This document shows positions 40,527-50,379 of a stretch of DNA of 60,928 bases, one piece after another. The stretch covers positions 1 to 60,928 of the forward strand of contig JABIPG010000122.1 in assembly GCA_018698795.1 (NCBI GenBank), read 5' to 3'. The stretch comes from Rhodospirillaceae bacterium (GTDB taxonomy: Bacteria > Pseudomonadota > Alphaproteobacteria > Rhodospirillales > Casp-alpha2). The translations under genes and the position numbers were made by a program. The notes under the pieces were generated by a model that searched no databases, was not told the DNA's origin, and saw only the letters and a program-made list of their open reading frames with translations. The first letter of the stretch is position 1, and the number at the start of each line of letters is the position of its first letter.

Positions 40527-41269
40527 GGCGTTGGCGGCTTGGCTCCGGGATATAGGGTGAGTTTCGATTTTCCCAGGAAATGTATAACTTTTCCTTTATT
40601 CATCATACGAAAGCCAGCCGCGGCCAGCCGGCCAAACGGGCCTTGACCCGATACCGGGTCGTTGCTTAGCGCCGTTCCGGTTGTGAGGTCGATGGCGGCG
40701 CGCTCAGTGCGGAATTCGTAGCCAGAATCGTGGTATAGATTGACCTGCCCGGCAAGATTGAGCGCCTTTTCTTCGCGTGAATACTCACCATCATTGGCCG
40801 TCAATACCAGCCAAGTGCCGTCTTCAAGCGTAATGTCGGCCTTCGGCATGACCAGCGTGACGCGCATACCCTTTTCGGTGATGTTTCGGGCTAGGTCGGC
40901 GGTGATGGAAAATGGTTGGTTGTCGCTGTCGGTGCCGACGTAGCGTGGGTTGATCATGCTCGGGTCGTCTGATCCAGTGAGTTTCATGACCGTAATGCCG
41001 AGCCGGAATTTGAGATCACGGGTATTAATGTGCGGCCACGCGACGACCAGTACGATGACCGCCAGCGCAGCCACCGGCAGGAGGAACTTCATTAAGCTGA
41101 CGAAACGACTGTAGGTTCGAGAGTGGCGATGCCGTCCGGGGCCGTCACTAGCACCGTCGATGGCGGCACGCTGCCGAATCTCGGCCGAAGCCGGAGCGGC
41201 GGGATTGAATTCGGTGGACGTCGACAATACCCACCCCTCGTCCGTCAGGCGACGCCGGCGCGCAGGCAA
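40523..41269 (-). CDS. lptC: LPS export system protein LptC
   Basis: YSRFVSLMKFLLPVAALAVIVLVVAWP TM; MINPRYVGTDSDNQPFSITAD; gene order. Confidence 0.88.
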   Translation of the reverse strand: MPARRRRLTDEGWVLSTSTEFNPAAPASAEIRQRAAIDGASDGPGRHRHSRTYSRFVSLMKFLLPVAALAVIVLVVAWPHINTRDLKFRLGITVMKLTGSDDPSMINPRYVGTDSDNQPFSITADLARNITEKGMRVTLVMPKADITLEDGTWLVLTANDGEYSREEKALNLAGQVNLYHDSGYEFRTERAAIDLTTGTALSNDPVSGQGPFGRLAAAGFRMMNKGKVIHFLGKSKLTLYPGAKPPTP

Positions 41270-42282
41270 TCATGCACATGCAAGATGCCAAGTGCGCGCC
41301 CGCCTTCGACGACAAACAGATTGGTAATCGTCTTCTCATTCATGATGGCCAGTGCCTCGCTAGCCAAGGCGTTGGGGCCTATGGTGGTCGGGTTTTCGGT
41401 CATTATCTCAACGGCCGTCGTCGCCAGCAGCTCCGGCGACATATGGCGGCGCAAATCGCCATCGGTGATGATCCCCAAGAACTGTCCATTTGCATCAGCG
41501 ATACCGGCGCATCCGAACCGTTTATTGGTCATGGTGATCAGGACCTCGGACATATCCGTCTCTGGCGCGACCATTGGCAACTCTTTGCCATCATGCATGA
41601 TGTCGGAAACCTTGAGAAGGCGCCGCCCAAGCTTGCCGCCCGGATGCAAAGCATGAAAATCCGCCGGCGAGAATTGCCTGCGCTCAAGCAGCGCTACAGA
41701 CAAAGCATCTCCAAGTGCGAGCATCAGCGTGGTTGAGGTTGTGGGCGCTAATCCCATGGGACAGGCTTCAGGTGCGTTAGGCAAAATCAAAGCCGCATCA
41801 GCGGCATTGGCCAGGGCGCTGCCCGCGACGGAGGTGACGCCGACAAGTGGAATGGAAAACCGGGCCGCATAGGCGACCAGATCGGCCAATTCCGTGGTTT
41901 CGCCAGAATTCGATAACATGAATAGCGAATCAGAAGCCGTGATCATGCCGAGATCGCCGTGCGAGGCCTCGCCAGGATGGACGAAAAATGCCGGCGTGCC
42001 TGTAGACGCTAGGGTGGCGGCGATCTTGCGCCCGATATGGCCGCTTTTACCCATGCCGGAAATGATCACCCGGCCTTCGGTTGCCGCCATGATGTCTAGG
42101 GCGGTTAGAAATGATGGCCCAAGAGATTTGCCGAGCGCTGCCAGGGCCTCGGCCTCGGTGTCCAAAACACGTCGTGCAGAAGCTAAATCGTCACCAGCCA
42201 AACTGTCATCCGGGCCGGTCATTGTAGCGTCGGCCTGGGCAGAAGCGCCATCTGGGGATTGGGTCATGGTATGCGGACTCAT
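41245..42282 (-). CDS. kdsD: Arabinose-5-phosphate isomerase (KpsF/GutQ, SIS+CBS)
   Basis: GRVIISGMGKSGHIGRKIAATLASTGTPAFFVHPGEASHGDLGMI; CBS domains. Confidence 0.93.
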   Translation of the reverse strand: MSPHTMTQSPDGASAQADATMTGPDDSLAGDDLASARRVLDTEAEALAALGKSLGPSFLTALDIMAATEGRVIISGMGKSGHIGRKIAATLASTGTPAFFVHPGEASHGDLGMITASDSLFMLSNSGETTELADLVAYAARFSIPLVGVTSVAGSALANAADAALILPNAPEACPMGLAPTTSTTLMLALGDALSVALLERRQFSPADFHALHPGGKLGRRLLKVSDIMHDGKELPMVAPETDMSEVLITMTNKRFGCAGIADANGQFLGIITDGDLRRHMSPELLATTAVEIMTENPTTIGPNALASEALAIMNEKTITNLFVVEGGRALGILHVHDCLRAGVA

Positions 42283-42374
42283 GCGGGTTGCTCGCTGGGC
42301 ACATTGTCATCATGCGCCGAAGCCGGGGATTGGTCAATGAACGGGGTTGGTCAAAGAGCCAGCTGAATGCTCAA

Positions 42375-43043
42375 TTACGAATGGGAGAAAATGTCAGTCT
42401 CGGACCAGCCCGAAAGATCCAATTCGGCGCGTGCCGCCAGAAAACCGAAGCATTGCTCGGCCAACGCCATGCGGCCTTCGCGCTCAAGCATGACATTGAG
42501 GCGCTCGCGGATCGCATGCAGATTGAGCACATCGGCGGCGGCATAGCGCAACTGCTCGGCACTCAATTCCACCGCTGCCCAATCCGATGACTGCTGTTCT
42601 TTGGAGAGGTCGATGCCGAGCAACTCCTTGGTAACATCCTTGAGCCCGTGTCGGTCCGTGTAGGTGCGCACCAATTTCGAGGCAATCTTCGTGCAATAAA
42701 CCGGGCTCACGTTTACATCGAGATATTGCTTCAAGATGGCGACGTCAAAACGCGCGAAGTGGAAAATTTTCGGAACATCCGGGTCAACGAGTAGCTTACG
42801 CAAATTTGGTGCTGCGTAATCATCCGCCGCGAACTGCACCAAATGGCAAACGCCATCGCCATTGGACAACTGCGCCACGCACAATCGATCACGCAACGGG
42901 TTGAGGCCTTGGGTCTCGGTGTCAATGGCAACGCCGTCGGGGAACTTCAAACCCTCGGGCAAATCACCCTTGTGCAACTCGATGACATTGGCTTTTTTCG
43001 CTGGGAAATATTTCACGGAAAATCCCCCGTTGTTCACTGGCAA
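42375..43043 (-). CDS. Ribonuclease D-like 3'-5' exonuclease
   Basis: VAIDTETQGLNPLRDRLCVAQLSNGDG, HFARFDVAIL, KQQSSDWAAVELSAEQLRYAAADVLNL-type DEDDy motifs. Confidence 0.92.
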   Translation of the reverse strand: MPVNNGGFSVKYFPAKKANVIELHKGDLPEGLKFPDGVAIDTETQGLNPLRDRLCVAQLSNGDGVCHLVQFAADDYAAPNLRKLLVDPDVPKIFHFARFDVAILKQYLDVNVSPVYCTKIASKLVRTYTDRHGLKDVTKELLGIDLSKEQQSSDWAAVELSAEQLRYAAADVLNLHAIRERLNVMLEREGRMALAEQCFGFLAARAELDLSGWSETDIFSHS

Positions 43044-43094
43044 AACTCACTCGCAAAAATCACTGGTATAGCTCACGAGCGAATTTGCCGAGAA

Positions 43095-43181
<87 letters not shown>

Positions 43182-43330
43182 AAGGTGATCGGCACCCGCC
43201 GTATGTGCGGGCAGCGCCTTGCTTATTGCGCGGAGCCGACGTTGTCAATACGCGCGTGCGCCGCCGGCTGATCCGGTGTTATATTCAGAACAGATTTGGC
43301 CAAAGAAGTAACAGACCGGCTGGAGGAATA

Positions 43331-44338
43331 ATGAGCAGGCACGTGGTGACGGTTTTTGGCGGTTCGGGATTTATCGGCCGCCACTTGGTTCGAAAACTGG
43401 CGGCAAGCGGCGCCGAGATCCGAGTCGCAGTGCGCGATGCGGAAGCGGCGATGTTCTTAAAGCCCGCGGGCAACGTCGGACAGATCGTTCCCTGGCAGAC
43501 GGACGTCAGTGATCCCGCCCAGGTGGCGACGGCGGTGGCTGGCGCCGATGTGGTCGTGAATTTGGTCGGGGTATTATACGAACGCGGCAAAAGAACATTT
43601 CAGCGCCTGCATGTGGATGCGGCGGCGAGTATCGCCCAAGCCGCACGTGATGCTGGCGCCAAATGCTTTTTGCACATGTCAGCACTAGGTGCTGACACCG
43701 AGAGCCCCGCCGCCTACGGGCGCTCCAAAGCGGCTGGAGAGGCGGCGGTGAAGGAAGCCTTCCCCGAAGCGATCATTTTCCGACCCAGTGTGATCTTTGG
43801 GCAGGAAGACAATTTTTTTAATCTGTTTGCCGGGCTGATGCGGTTTACACCGGTAATGCCGGTCATTGGCGCACCGGCGTTACCCAGCGTGTCGTGGGGT
43901 GATGATGGGCTTAGCGTCGATTTCTTCGGCGAAGGCGGGTGCAAGTTCCAACCCGTTTTTGTTGGCGATGTTGCCGACGCCATGGTCCGCGCCATCGATA
44001 AACCGTCGTCCAGGGGCGAGACCTTTGAGCTTGGTGGCCCGCGCACCTACAGCTTCAAGGAAATCATGGAACTGTTGCTTGAAGTGACGGAGCGCAAGCG
44101 TCTGTTGGTGCCGATGCCGCTGGTTTTGGCGGAAGCCGACGCGTTGCTATTGCAGCTGTTGCCCAAGCCGTTGCTGACGACGGACCAAGTGAAATTGCTG
44201 GAGGTCGATAATGTGGTGTCCGGCAAGGCGCCTGGGCTCGACGCATTCGGTATCGAGGCGGCGGCGGCGGAATCCATTTTGCCGACCTACCTGCATCGCT
44301 TCCGCACGCCGGCGCACCGGGGTGCGCACGCCGCTTAA
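43331..44338 (+). CDS. NDUFA9-like NAD(P)-binding protein (complex I-associated / epimerase-like SDR)
   Basis: MSRHVVTVFGGSGFIGRHLVRKLAASGAEIRVAVRD, LHMSALGADTESPAAYGRSKAAGE. Confidence 0.9.
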   Translation: MSRHVVTVFGGSGFIGRHLVRKLAASGAEIRVAVRDAEAAMFLKPAGNVGQIVPWQTDVSDPAQVATAVAGADVVVNLVGVLYERGKRTFQRLHVDAAASIAQAARDAGAKCFLHMSALGADTESPAAYGRSKAAGEAAVKEAFPEAIIFRPSVIFGQEDNFFNLFAGLMRFTPVMPVIGAPALPSVSWGDDGLSVDFFGEGGCKFQPVFVGDVADAMVRAIDKPSSRGETFELGGPRTYSFKEIMELLLEVTERKRLLVPMPLVLAEADALLLQLLPKPLLTTDQVKLLEVDNVVSGKAPGLDAFGIEAAAAESILPTYLHRFRTPAHRGAHAA

Positions 44339-44342
44339 GCCG

Positions 44343-44726
44343 TCAGTATTGGGAGGGGAGCGCGTCGTCCGAGCCTTCTGTCTCACCGCCGGCGGCAGCG
44401 ACAATCAGTTCGCCAAATTCGCGTAAGAATACCGACCCGCGCACAGTGCGCTGGATCAGGACACTGCGCCGATCATCGTCATCGACCTTGCGGCGGACCA
44501 AGCCCAGTTCGCTCAGGCGGTTGACGGCACGGGTAATGGCCGGCTTCGAGACGTTCAGTAATTCCGCAAGGCCGCGCACAGTATGCGGCGGTGGTGTCAG
44601 GTAGACTGTCAGCAACAGCGCCATTTGCCGGGCGGACAGATCCGGCGCATCGGCACGTACGCTGGCAACAATGGCACGGCGCCAAATATCCAAGGCCTGC
44701 AGTTCATTGAGTTCGACGCGGCTCAC
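44343..44726 (-). CDS. MarR-family transcriptional regulator
   Basis: LSARQMALLLTVYLTPPPHTVRGLAELLNVSKPAITRAVNRLSELGLVRRKVDDDDRRSVLIQ. Confidence 0.9.
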   Translation of the reverse strand: MSRVELNELQALDIWRRAIVASVRADAPDLSARQMALLLTVYLTPPPHTVRGLAELLNVSKPAITRAVNRLSELGLVRRKVDDDDRRSVLIQRTVRGSVFLREFGELIVAAAGGETEGSDDALPSQY

Positions 44727-44816
44727 AAGGCTAGGTTCCTGATAAACGGTTCGTTTCGTAAACGTAACTTCTACGAAATTTAGCGCATCCAGGCAATCCC
44801 GAATCCGGTCGTGCGA

Positions 44817-46223
44817 TCAAGTTTCGGTTCCGAAACGCCTAACCAGCGCCTCAAATACAGCGCGCATGCCCATGGCTTCGCCACCTTCCGGTCGGCCAGG
44901 GCGCGAGCTTAGGTTCCAGGCCATGATATCAAAGTGCGCCCATGGCACTGTTGCGCCGGTATCGGTTTCGACAAACCGTTCCAAGAACAGCGCCGCCGTA
45001 ATGGCGCCACCATAGCCGCCTTCGGGGGCATTATTGAGATCGGCGATTTTGCCTTTCACCAGTTTGGTGTAGCCTTGCCACAGCGGCATCTGCCACATGG
45101 GGTCGCGGCTGGCTTTGGATGCAGACAACAGCTCCGAAGCCAAATTTTCGTCATTACTGAATAGCGCCGGGACGTCGGTTCCGAGCGCCACACGCGCCGC
45201 GCCGGTCAAGGTCGCAAAATCAATGATCGCTTCCGGTTGCTCGCTGGCGGCCTCAAACAAAGCATCGGATAAAATCACCCGGCCTTCGGCGTCCGTGTTG
45301 CCGATCTCGACGCTCAGTCCTTTTCGAGTCATGACCACGTCGCCGGGCCGCATGGCGTTACCGGCAATGGAGTTCTCCACCGCCGGCACCAGCACCCGAA
45401 GCCGCACCCGTAGTCCGGCATCCATGATCATACCGGCCAGGCCCAGGACATGAGCGCTACCGCCCATATCCTTCTTCATCAGCCTCATGCCGGCAGCGGA
45501 TTTGATATCCAGGCCGCCGGTATCGAAACACACGCCTTTGCCAACCAGCGTCAATTTCGGCGCGCTCGGGTCTCCCCAGATGATGTCGATCAGGCGCGGT
45601 GCGCGGTCATGCGCGCGGCCAACCGCGTGAATGGCCGGGAAGTTTCGGCTGAGAAGTTCATCGCCGACGATGATATCGATACTCGCACCATACTCGCCGG
45701 CAAGCCGCTCGGCGGCCTCGGCGAGATTGTCGGGGCCCATGTCGGCAGCTGGTGTGTTGACCAGGTCGCGCACCAGGTTGGTGTAGCGCGCCGCCCGGCC
45801 CGCTGCGGCTGCGTCCGCACCCTCGGGCACAACAAGCGTCGGGCGCCCTTTGTCGGTAGAGACATAACGCTCGAAACGATACTGCGCCAAGCCCCAGACC
45901 ATCGCCAAATCTTGCGCCTGATCGGGCGGCAAGGCCGAAGCCAGCGCATAGGTCCCGACAGGCAAATCCGTTGCCAACGGCGCCCAGTCCCAGATATCCG
46001 GCGCATCGGGAACGCCGAACAAGACTTGTGCAAGGCTGCCTTCATGATCGCCATTGAGGCCGGGCACCAGCGACAGCGTGCCGGCCTCACCGTTGAAGCC
46101 GGTGCTCGCCGTCCAGCTTTGCAAGGTGTCGGGTTGCTCGGAGATCCACTCGGCGAAGGAACCGGAGGTGACCGGGATGATGGGTGTCGCGCCCTCGGCG
46201 CTTTCAATCAGTGTATCTGTCAT
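44817..46223 (-). CDS. M17 leucyl aminopeptidase family protein
   Basis: LVGKGVCFDTGGLDIKSAAGMRLMKKDMGGSAHVLGLA, NTDAEGRVILSDAL. Confidence 0.95.
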   Translation of the reverse strand: MTDTLIESAEGATPIIPVTSGSFAEWISEQPDTLQSWTASTGFNGEAGTLSLVPGLNGDHEGSLAQVLFGVPDAPDIWDWAPLATDLPVGTYALASALPPDQAQDLAMVWGLAQYRFERYVSTDKGRPTLVVPEGADAAAAGRAARYTNLVRDLVNTPAADMGPDNLAEAAERLAGEYGASIDIIVGDELLSRNFPAIHAVGRAHDRAPRLIDIIWGDPSAPKLTLVGKGVCFDTGGLDIKSAAGMRLMKKDMGGSAHVLGLAGMIMDAGLRVRLRVLVPAVENSIAGNAMRPGDVVMTRKGLSVEIGNTDAEGRVILSDALFEAASEQPEAIIDFATLTGAARVALGTDVPALFSNDENLASELLSASKASRDPMWQMPLWQGYTKLVKGKIADLNNAPEGGYGGAITAALFLERFVETDTGATVPWAHFDIMAWNLSSRPGRPEGGEAMGMRAVFEALVRRFGTET

Positions 46224-46303
46224 AACCTTGCTTATAGCAGCGACACGAAGGGAATCAACGAAATCACTTTTCCGGTGTCATTTGGGCGCGTTAAACTCCT
46301 GTC

Positions 46304-46954
46304 ATGGATTTCACGCTGATCATTGGCAATCGCAATTATTCATCGTGGTCACTGCGTGGCTGGCTGGTCATGAAGCTGACCGGCGCGGCGTTCAACGTGG
46401 TGGTCATCCCTCTCGATCTTCCGGAATCCCGAAACGCCATTCAGGCCCATTCCGCCGCCGGCAAAGTGCCGATTTTGCGCCATGGTTCCTTAACCGTCTG
46501 GGACACGCTGGCCATTGCCGAATATTTGGCGGAGTTGTTTCCCGACAAACACTTGTGGCCGGACGATACGGAAGCGCGCGCCCGGGCACGATCCGTTGCC
46601 AGCGAGATGCACTCGGGCTTTGCGGCCTTGCGCGAACACCTGCCTATGGACCTGCGAGTCCACGCTCCGGGCGGCAAGGTTGGGCCTGGCGTTGGCGAGG
46701 ATATCTCACGGATCAATACGCTCTGGACCGATTGCCGGCGACGCTTCGGCGGCGACGGGCCATTTCTGTTTGGCGATTTTTGCATCGCAGACGCGTTTTT
46801 CGCACCTGTGGTCGGCAGGTTCCGCACTTACGGGATCGAGCTTTCCGGCGAGGCGGCAGCCTATGCGGAGGCTATCTGGCAATGGCCGGACATGCAGGCA
46901 TGGTTGGACGCAGCCAATGACGAGCCCTGGGTGATCGATACCTTGAAGCCTTGA
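46304..46954 (+). CDS. Glutathione S-transferase family protein
   Basis: LIIGNRNYSSWSLRGWLVMKLTGAAFNVVVIPLD ... AAGKVPILRHGSLTVWDTLAIAEYLAELFP. Confidence 0.92.
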   Translation: MDFTLIIGNRNYSSWSLRGWLVMKLTGAAFNVVVIPLDLPESRNAIQAHSAAGKVPILRHGSLTVWDTLAIAEYLAELFPDKHLWPDDTEARARARSVASEMHSGFAALREHLPMDLRVHAPGGKVGPGVGEDISRINTLWTDCRRRFGGDGPFLFGDFCIADAFFAPVVGRFRTYGIELSGEAAAYAEAIWQWPDMQAWLDAANDEPWVIDTLKP

Positions 46955-46963
46955 TGATCGGTG

Positions 46964-47626
46964 TTAGCCGATGATTTCAGGTTCCGCCAAGCCCATGCGC
47001 TCAGCCGGCATAATACCTTCGGCGGTCTGTGCATTGGTGGCATTTTCGGCGCGAATTTTATCCAACGATGCGGCGAGTAATTCATCGCGCCGCGCCAACG
47101 GCACGATGGCGACGCCGTCATCATCGCCGACAACGATATCGCCGGGGCTTACGGGGCAGTCGGCGCAGGCAATGGTGCCGTCGATGACGCCGCCGAAACC
47201 TTTGCTCGGCCCTGCGGGCACAACGCCGGCGCAAAAAACCGGGAATCCCAACTCGCGGATTTCCGCAACGTCGCGCACGGCGCCGTCCAACACAATCCCA
47301 GCAAGGCCGCGCTGCATGGCGGCGCGGGTCATGATGCCGCCCCACACGGCCGTATCGAGATGCGCTCGTCCATCGACCACCAGAATTTCGCCTGGCTCGG
47401 CGATACTGATCGCCGTGTGAATGGCGGAATTGTCGCCGACCATAATCGTTACCGTGCGCGCCTGGCCGACCAAAATCGTGCCCGGTGTTACCGGCTTGAT
47501 TCGCGCCGCCATCACCTGGCTACGGTTCATGCAGTCGCCAACGATCGCCGGCGCCACGTCGCGCCAGGGCGCTAGGTCGGCATCGGAGAGACGAGTGAAA
47601 TTGGTCTGGTAGCGCTGGATCGGCAT
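46964..47626 (-). CDS. RraA-like (HMG/CHA aldolase-type) family protein
   Basis: VGQARTVTIMVGDN, GGIMTRAAMQRGLAGIVLDGAVRDVAEIRELGFPVFCAGVVP; ATG 47626. Confidence 0.9.
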   Translation of the reverse strand: MPIQRYQTNFTRLSDADLAPWRDVAPAIVGDCMNRSQVMAARIKPVTPGTILVGQARTVTIMVGDNSAIHTAISIAEPGEILVVDGRAHLDTAVWGGIMTRAAMQRGLAGIVLDGAVRDVAEIRELGFPVFCAGVVPAGPSKGFGGVIDGTIACADCPVSPGDIVVGDDDGVAIVPLARRDELLAASLDKIRAENATNAQTAEGIMPAERMGLAEPEIIG

Positions 47627-47707
47627 GATCAAGTGTTTCCTTGTCGTTTTGTGTGTTTCTTGGCTTCGAATTTCCGGGCCGAGCCTATACCATGGCTGGC
47701 TATCGGC

Positions 47708-47751
47708 CAAGTGGAGGCCAAGTGGCGGCTAAGTGGGGATCAAGTGGAACC
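47708..47751. repeat. 4 x 11-bp imperfect tandem repeat
   Basis: CAAGTGGAGGC / CAAGTGGCGGC / TAAGTGGGGAT / CAAGTGGAACC; AAGTGG invariant. Confidence 0.85.
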
Positions 47752-47765
47752 CCAAGATGGAGCGG

Positions 47766-48137
47766 ATGATGATTTTCGGACTGTTCGGCAATAAAGATGA
47801 GCGCAAGGCGCGGCAGATAAACAAGGACGCACTGACAATCATTGATCAAGCGGAGCAGACGTTCACGGATTCGCGGCTGATTGAAATCGCCGCTACGTTC
47901 ACCGAACATCTGACGCGCGCGCATGAGATGTTCGGGCATGCGGCCATCGATTTGCGCCGCGCCGAGTATGAATACCGAAAATTGAACAAAGAAGCGCGCC
48001 GCCGCAACGAGCAAGCCAACATGACGGCCTTGACCTTCGTGGTTATTTACCTGCATGCCGAATTGATCGGAATCGCGGCTGCACCGGCGCGGGCCGCCAT
48101 CGATCAGTTTGTGACGCGATGGTCCCGAGAAACGTGA
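47766..48137 (+). CDS. Hypothetical protein
   Basis: Small ORF rich in charged residues (FGLFGNKDERKARQINKDALTIIDQAEQTFTDSR). Start uncertain; the ORF track starts at 47733 inside the repeat. Confidence 0.6.
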   Translation: MMIFGLFGNKDERKARQINKDALTIIDQAEQTFTDSRLIEIAATFTEHLTRAHEMFGHAAIDLRRAEYEYRKLNKEARRRNEQANMTALTFVVIYLHAELIGIAAAPARAAIDQFVTRWSRET

Positions 48138-48146
48138 AGACGCAAT

Positions 48147-50345
48147 TTACGCGTTGCCGACGCGCTCTTGGAGACGCTTGTTCCAGCTTTCAAATAATTT
48201 CCATCGGACCACGGGAATGTCCATGAACGACGCGCTGGGAACGGCATAGACCTGCACGTCTTCTTTGGCGTGAAGGGTGAACTGGCGGGGCTCGCCCATA
48301 AGAGCGGATTCCTCGCCGAAGAAATCTCCGACATTCAACAGTTCGGCTTCGGCGTTGTCATTCAGGCGAATAAGCATACCCGTCTCTACGAGATAGAGAA
48401 AATCTTCCGCCAACTCGGCAAGATTGGGGCGCTTGCCCAAGTCCAACGGTGTCATGGATTTAGCCACCATGTTCAGCGTTGGATACGAGAGCGCCTCACC
48501 GAACAGACGGGTGCGCAACAAGAACTCGCGCATTTCCTCCAGTTGTACGATTTCCTCGAATAATCCATTGGTATTGACGAAATCAATATATTGATTTGCT
48601 TTCAACCGAAGGGCGCGGACATAACTGGCGGCACGGAAGGTCTCCGCCGATGGTAGCCGGTGTAGCCCAGATGTCTCCCCGATGAATGCGCCGGCGGAGA
48701 GAACATTGGTGGTGCCGGTTTCTGAATCATCCATTTTCACGTTGCCCGCCAACACGAGGTATATGTCCTCGTTGACGGTGCCTCGCTCAATCAGGGTGGC
48801 CCCGGGCGGGATGGTTTCTACCGGATTGTCGATCAATGTCAGCAATTCTTCGTGCGGGACATCGGGGAAATTCGTGCTGAGGAAGGTGTCCATGAAACGC
48901 TGTAGAAAGGCTTCCTTGCCCGGAATCAAAACATCGACCGTGCCGAACGTCGCGCCCGAACCGATCTCTTCCTCGTCCAGGGTCAGCTGTCGGGCAATGT
49001 GAGCGAGAACGATTTTGTCGGAATGATCGTTGTCGAAATCGGCGGCCATGCCATGGATTAAACCTCCACCGATATCCAATTTTTTCAGGTTCGCCGGTTC
49101 CAAGTAGGATTCGCGCGTGCGGGCGGTCAAATCTTCGGGTAGCCCCGGAATGGGAGATGCCGCCATATCGTCCAAAACCTGGAACGAGGCAATGTCAGCC
49201 AGGTGCGCGTAGGTGCGGTAGCCGTTCGGCCCCTCAGCGCGGAACTTGAATATTGTGGTTTCCACAGGGTGCGGCGAGTAAGTGGGGCTCGCTTCCAATC
49301 CGGCCACGTCATTCCATTCGTCCATGATCAGATCGATGGGATCGAAGTAGTGGACGAAGTCATCCTCATCGATCCGCAACAGCGCCGAGAGCTTGCGGGT
49401 CACTGAAGCGCGGACCAAGGGCGCCGCCAAGAACTTGATCCGGTGATCGGCCTGCATGAGCGTCGTCAGACCGGCGAAGTGGTCGTCGTGCGCATGGGTT
49501 TGGAATACACCTTCGATTTCGTTGATGCCGATGCCGAGCGAGTTGAGAATGGTTTCCAGGTTCGGGCCGGCGTCGATCAGATAGAGGCGTCCGTGGTGCA
49601 TAAGGACACTGGACATGGACGGGCGATTGATATCCCAACCGTCACCTTCGCCCGAATGCAACACGGCGAAGGCATCACGCTCAACGTCGTGGAACTCCAT
49701 CGCGTAGGGCGACGCATAGCGTTCGCCAAGGCTCAAATTCAAATCAATTTCGACACATTCGTCGCCGAGCATGAAACGAAAATGATTGCGTTTCATGCGA
49801 AGGATCGTGACGCCGCCACGAATTTCGGTGGCGCTGTGGCCGATTTCCAGCGTTTCGAGAAGGTCCGTCGGCTCTGCTATTTTGCCGAAGGCGAATTTCA
49901 GCTTAATCGCCATCATCTCGCGTGCCTGATCGGCGGGGATGCCGGTTGCCATAATCTCTTCTTCCGACACAAGGCCGTAGTTGCCGCGATGGATATATTC
50001 CAGTTGCGAGTGCAATTGCTCACGCCCCCCCAGCAACAATGGTCGTTGGCCCGTGTTGCATGGGTGCCCCGGAATAATCATGCCCTGGCGATAGAGCATC
50101 TGCAGTATCGGAAATTCCGCCAGATTGGCAAACCCGCCACCTTGCAGCGGCACATCGGATAGTAAGACGGCGTTGGGGCCTGCCTCATAGTTGACGCCAT
50201 CAATTTCCGCCGGAGCGACGAGGCTTTGGCGCATCAGGTGTTTGACGCTGTCAGCTGGGCAACCGCACTGGATGCGCAGGTCCGCTTCCGGCGCTTCCAC
50301 CCAGACGATACCGGGTGCTACATCAATCATCTTCAGGCGTGACAT
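48147..50345 (-). CDS. Metallo-beta-lactamase-fold protein with two C-terminal cyclic nucleotide-binding domains
   Basis: MBL motif QTHAHDDHFAG. CNB1: PPGATLIERGTVNEDIYLVLAGNVKM...AGAFIGETSGL. CNB2: AEDFLYLVETGMLIRLNDNAEAELLNVGDFFGEESALMGEPRQFTLHA. ATG 50345. Confidence 0.85.
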   Translation of the reverse strand: MSRLKMIDVAPGIVWVEAPEADLRIQCGCPADSVKHLMRQSLVAPAEIDGVNYEAGPNAVLLSDVPLQGGGFANLAEFPILQMLYRQGMIIPGHPCNTGQRPLLLGGREQLHSQLEYIHRGNYGLVSEEEIMATGIPADQAREMMAIKLKFAFGKIAEPTDLLETLEIGHSATEIRGGVTILRMKRNHFRFMLGDECVEIDLNLSLGERYASPYAMEFHDVERDAFAVLHSGEGDGWDINRPSMSSVLMHHGRLYLIDAGPNLETILNSLGIGINEIEGVFQTHAHDDHFAGLTTLMQADHRIKFLAAPLVRASVTRKLSALLRIDEDDFVHYFDPIDLIMDEWNDVAGLEASPTYSPHPVETTIFKFRAEGPNGYRTYAHLADIASFQVLDDMAASPIPGLPEDLTARTRESYLEPANLKKLDIGGGLIHGMAADFDNDHSDKIVLAHIARQLTLDEEEIGSGATFGTVDVLIPGKEAFLQRFMDTFLSTNFPDVPHEELLTLIDNPVETIPPGATLIERGTVNEDIYLVLAGNVKMDDSETGTTNVLSAGAFIGETSGLHRLPSAETFRAASYVRALRLKANQYIDFVNTNGLFEEIVQLEEMREFLLRTRLFGEALSYPTLNMVAKSMTPLDLGKRPNLAELAEDFLYLVETGMLIRLNDNAEAELLNVGDFFGEESALMGEPRQFTLHAKEDVQVYAVPSASFMDIPVVRWKLFESWNKRLQERVGNA

Positions 50346-50379
50346 GTAAAGCCTACGTGTCTCTTTGTTATTGTTATAT

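Noticed and set aside
49443-50162. 239-aa plus-strand ORF
   Set aside because: Shadow ORF opposite the MBL-CNB gene.
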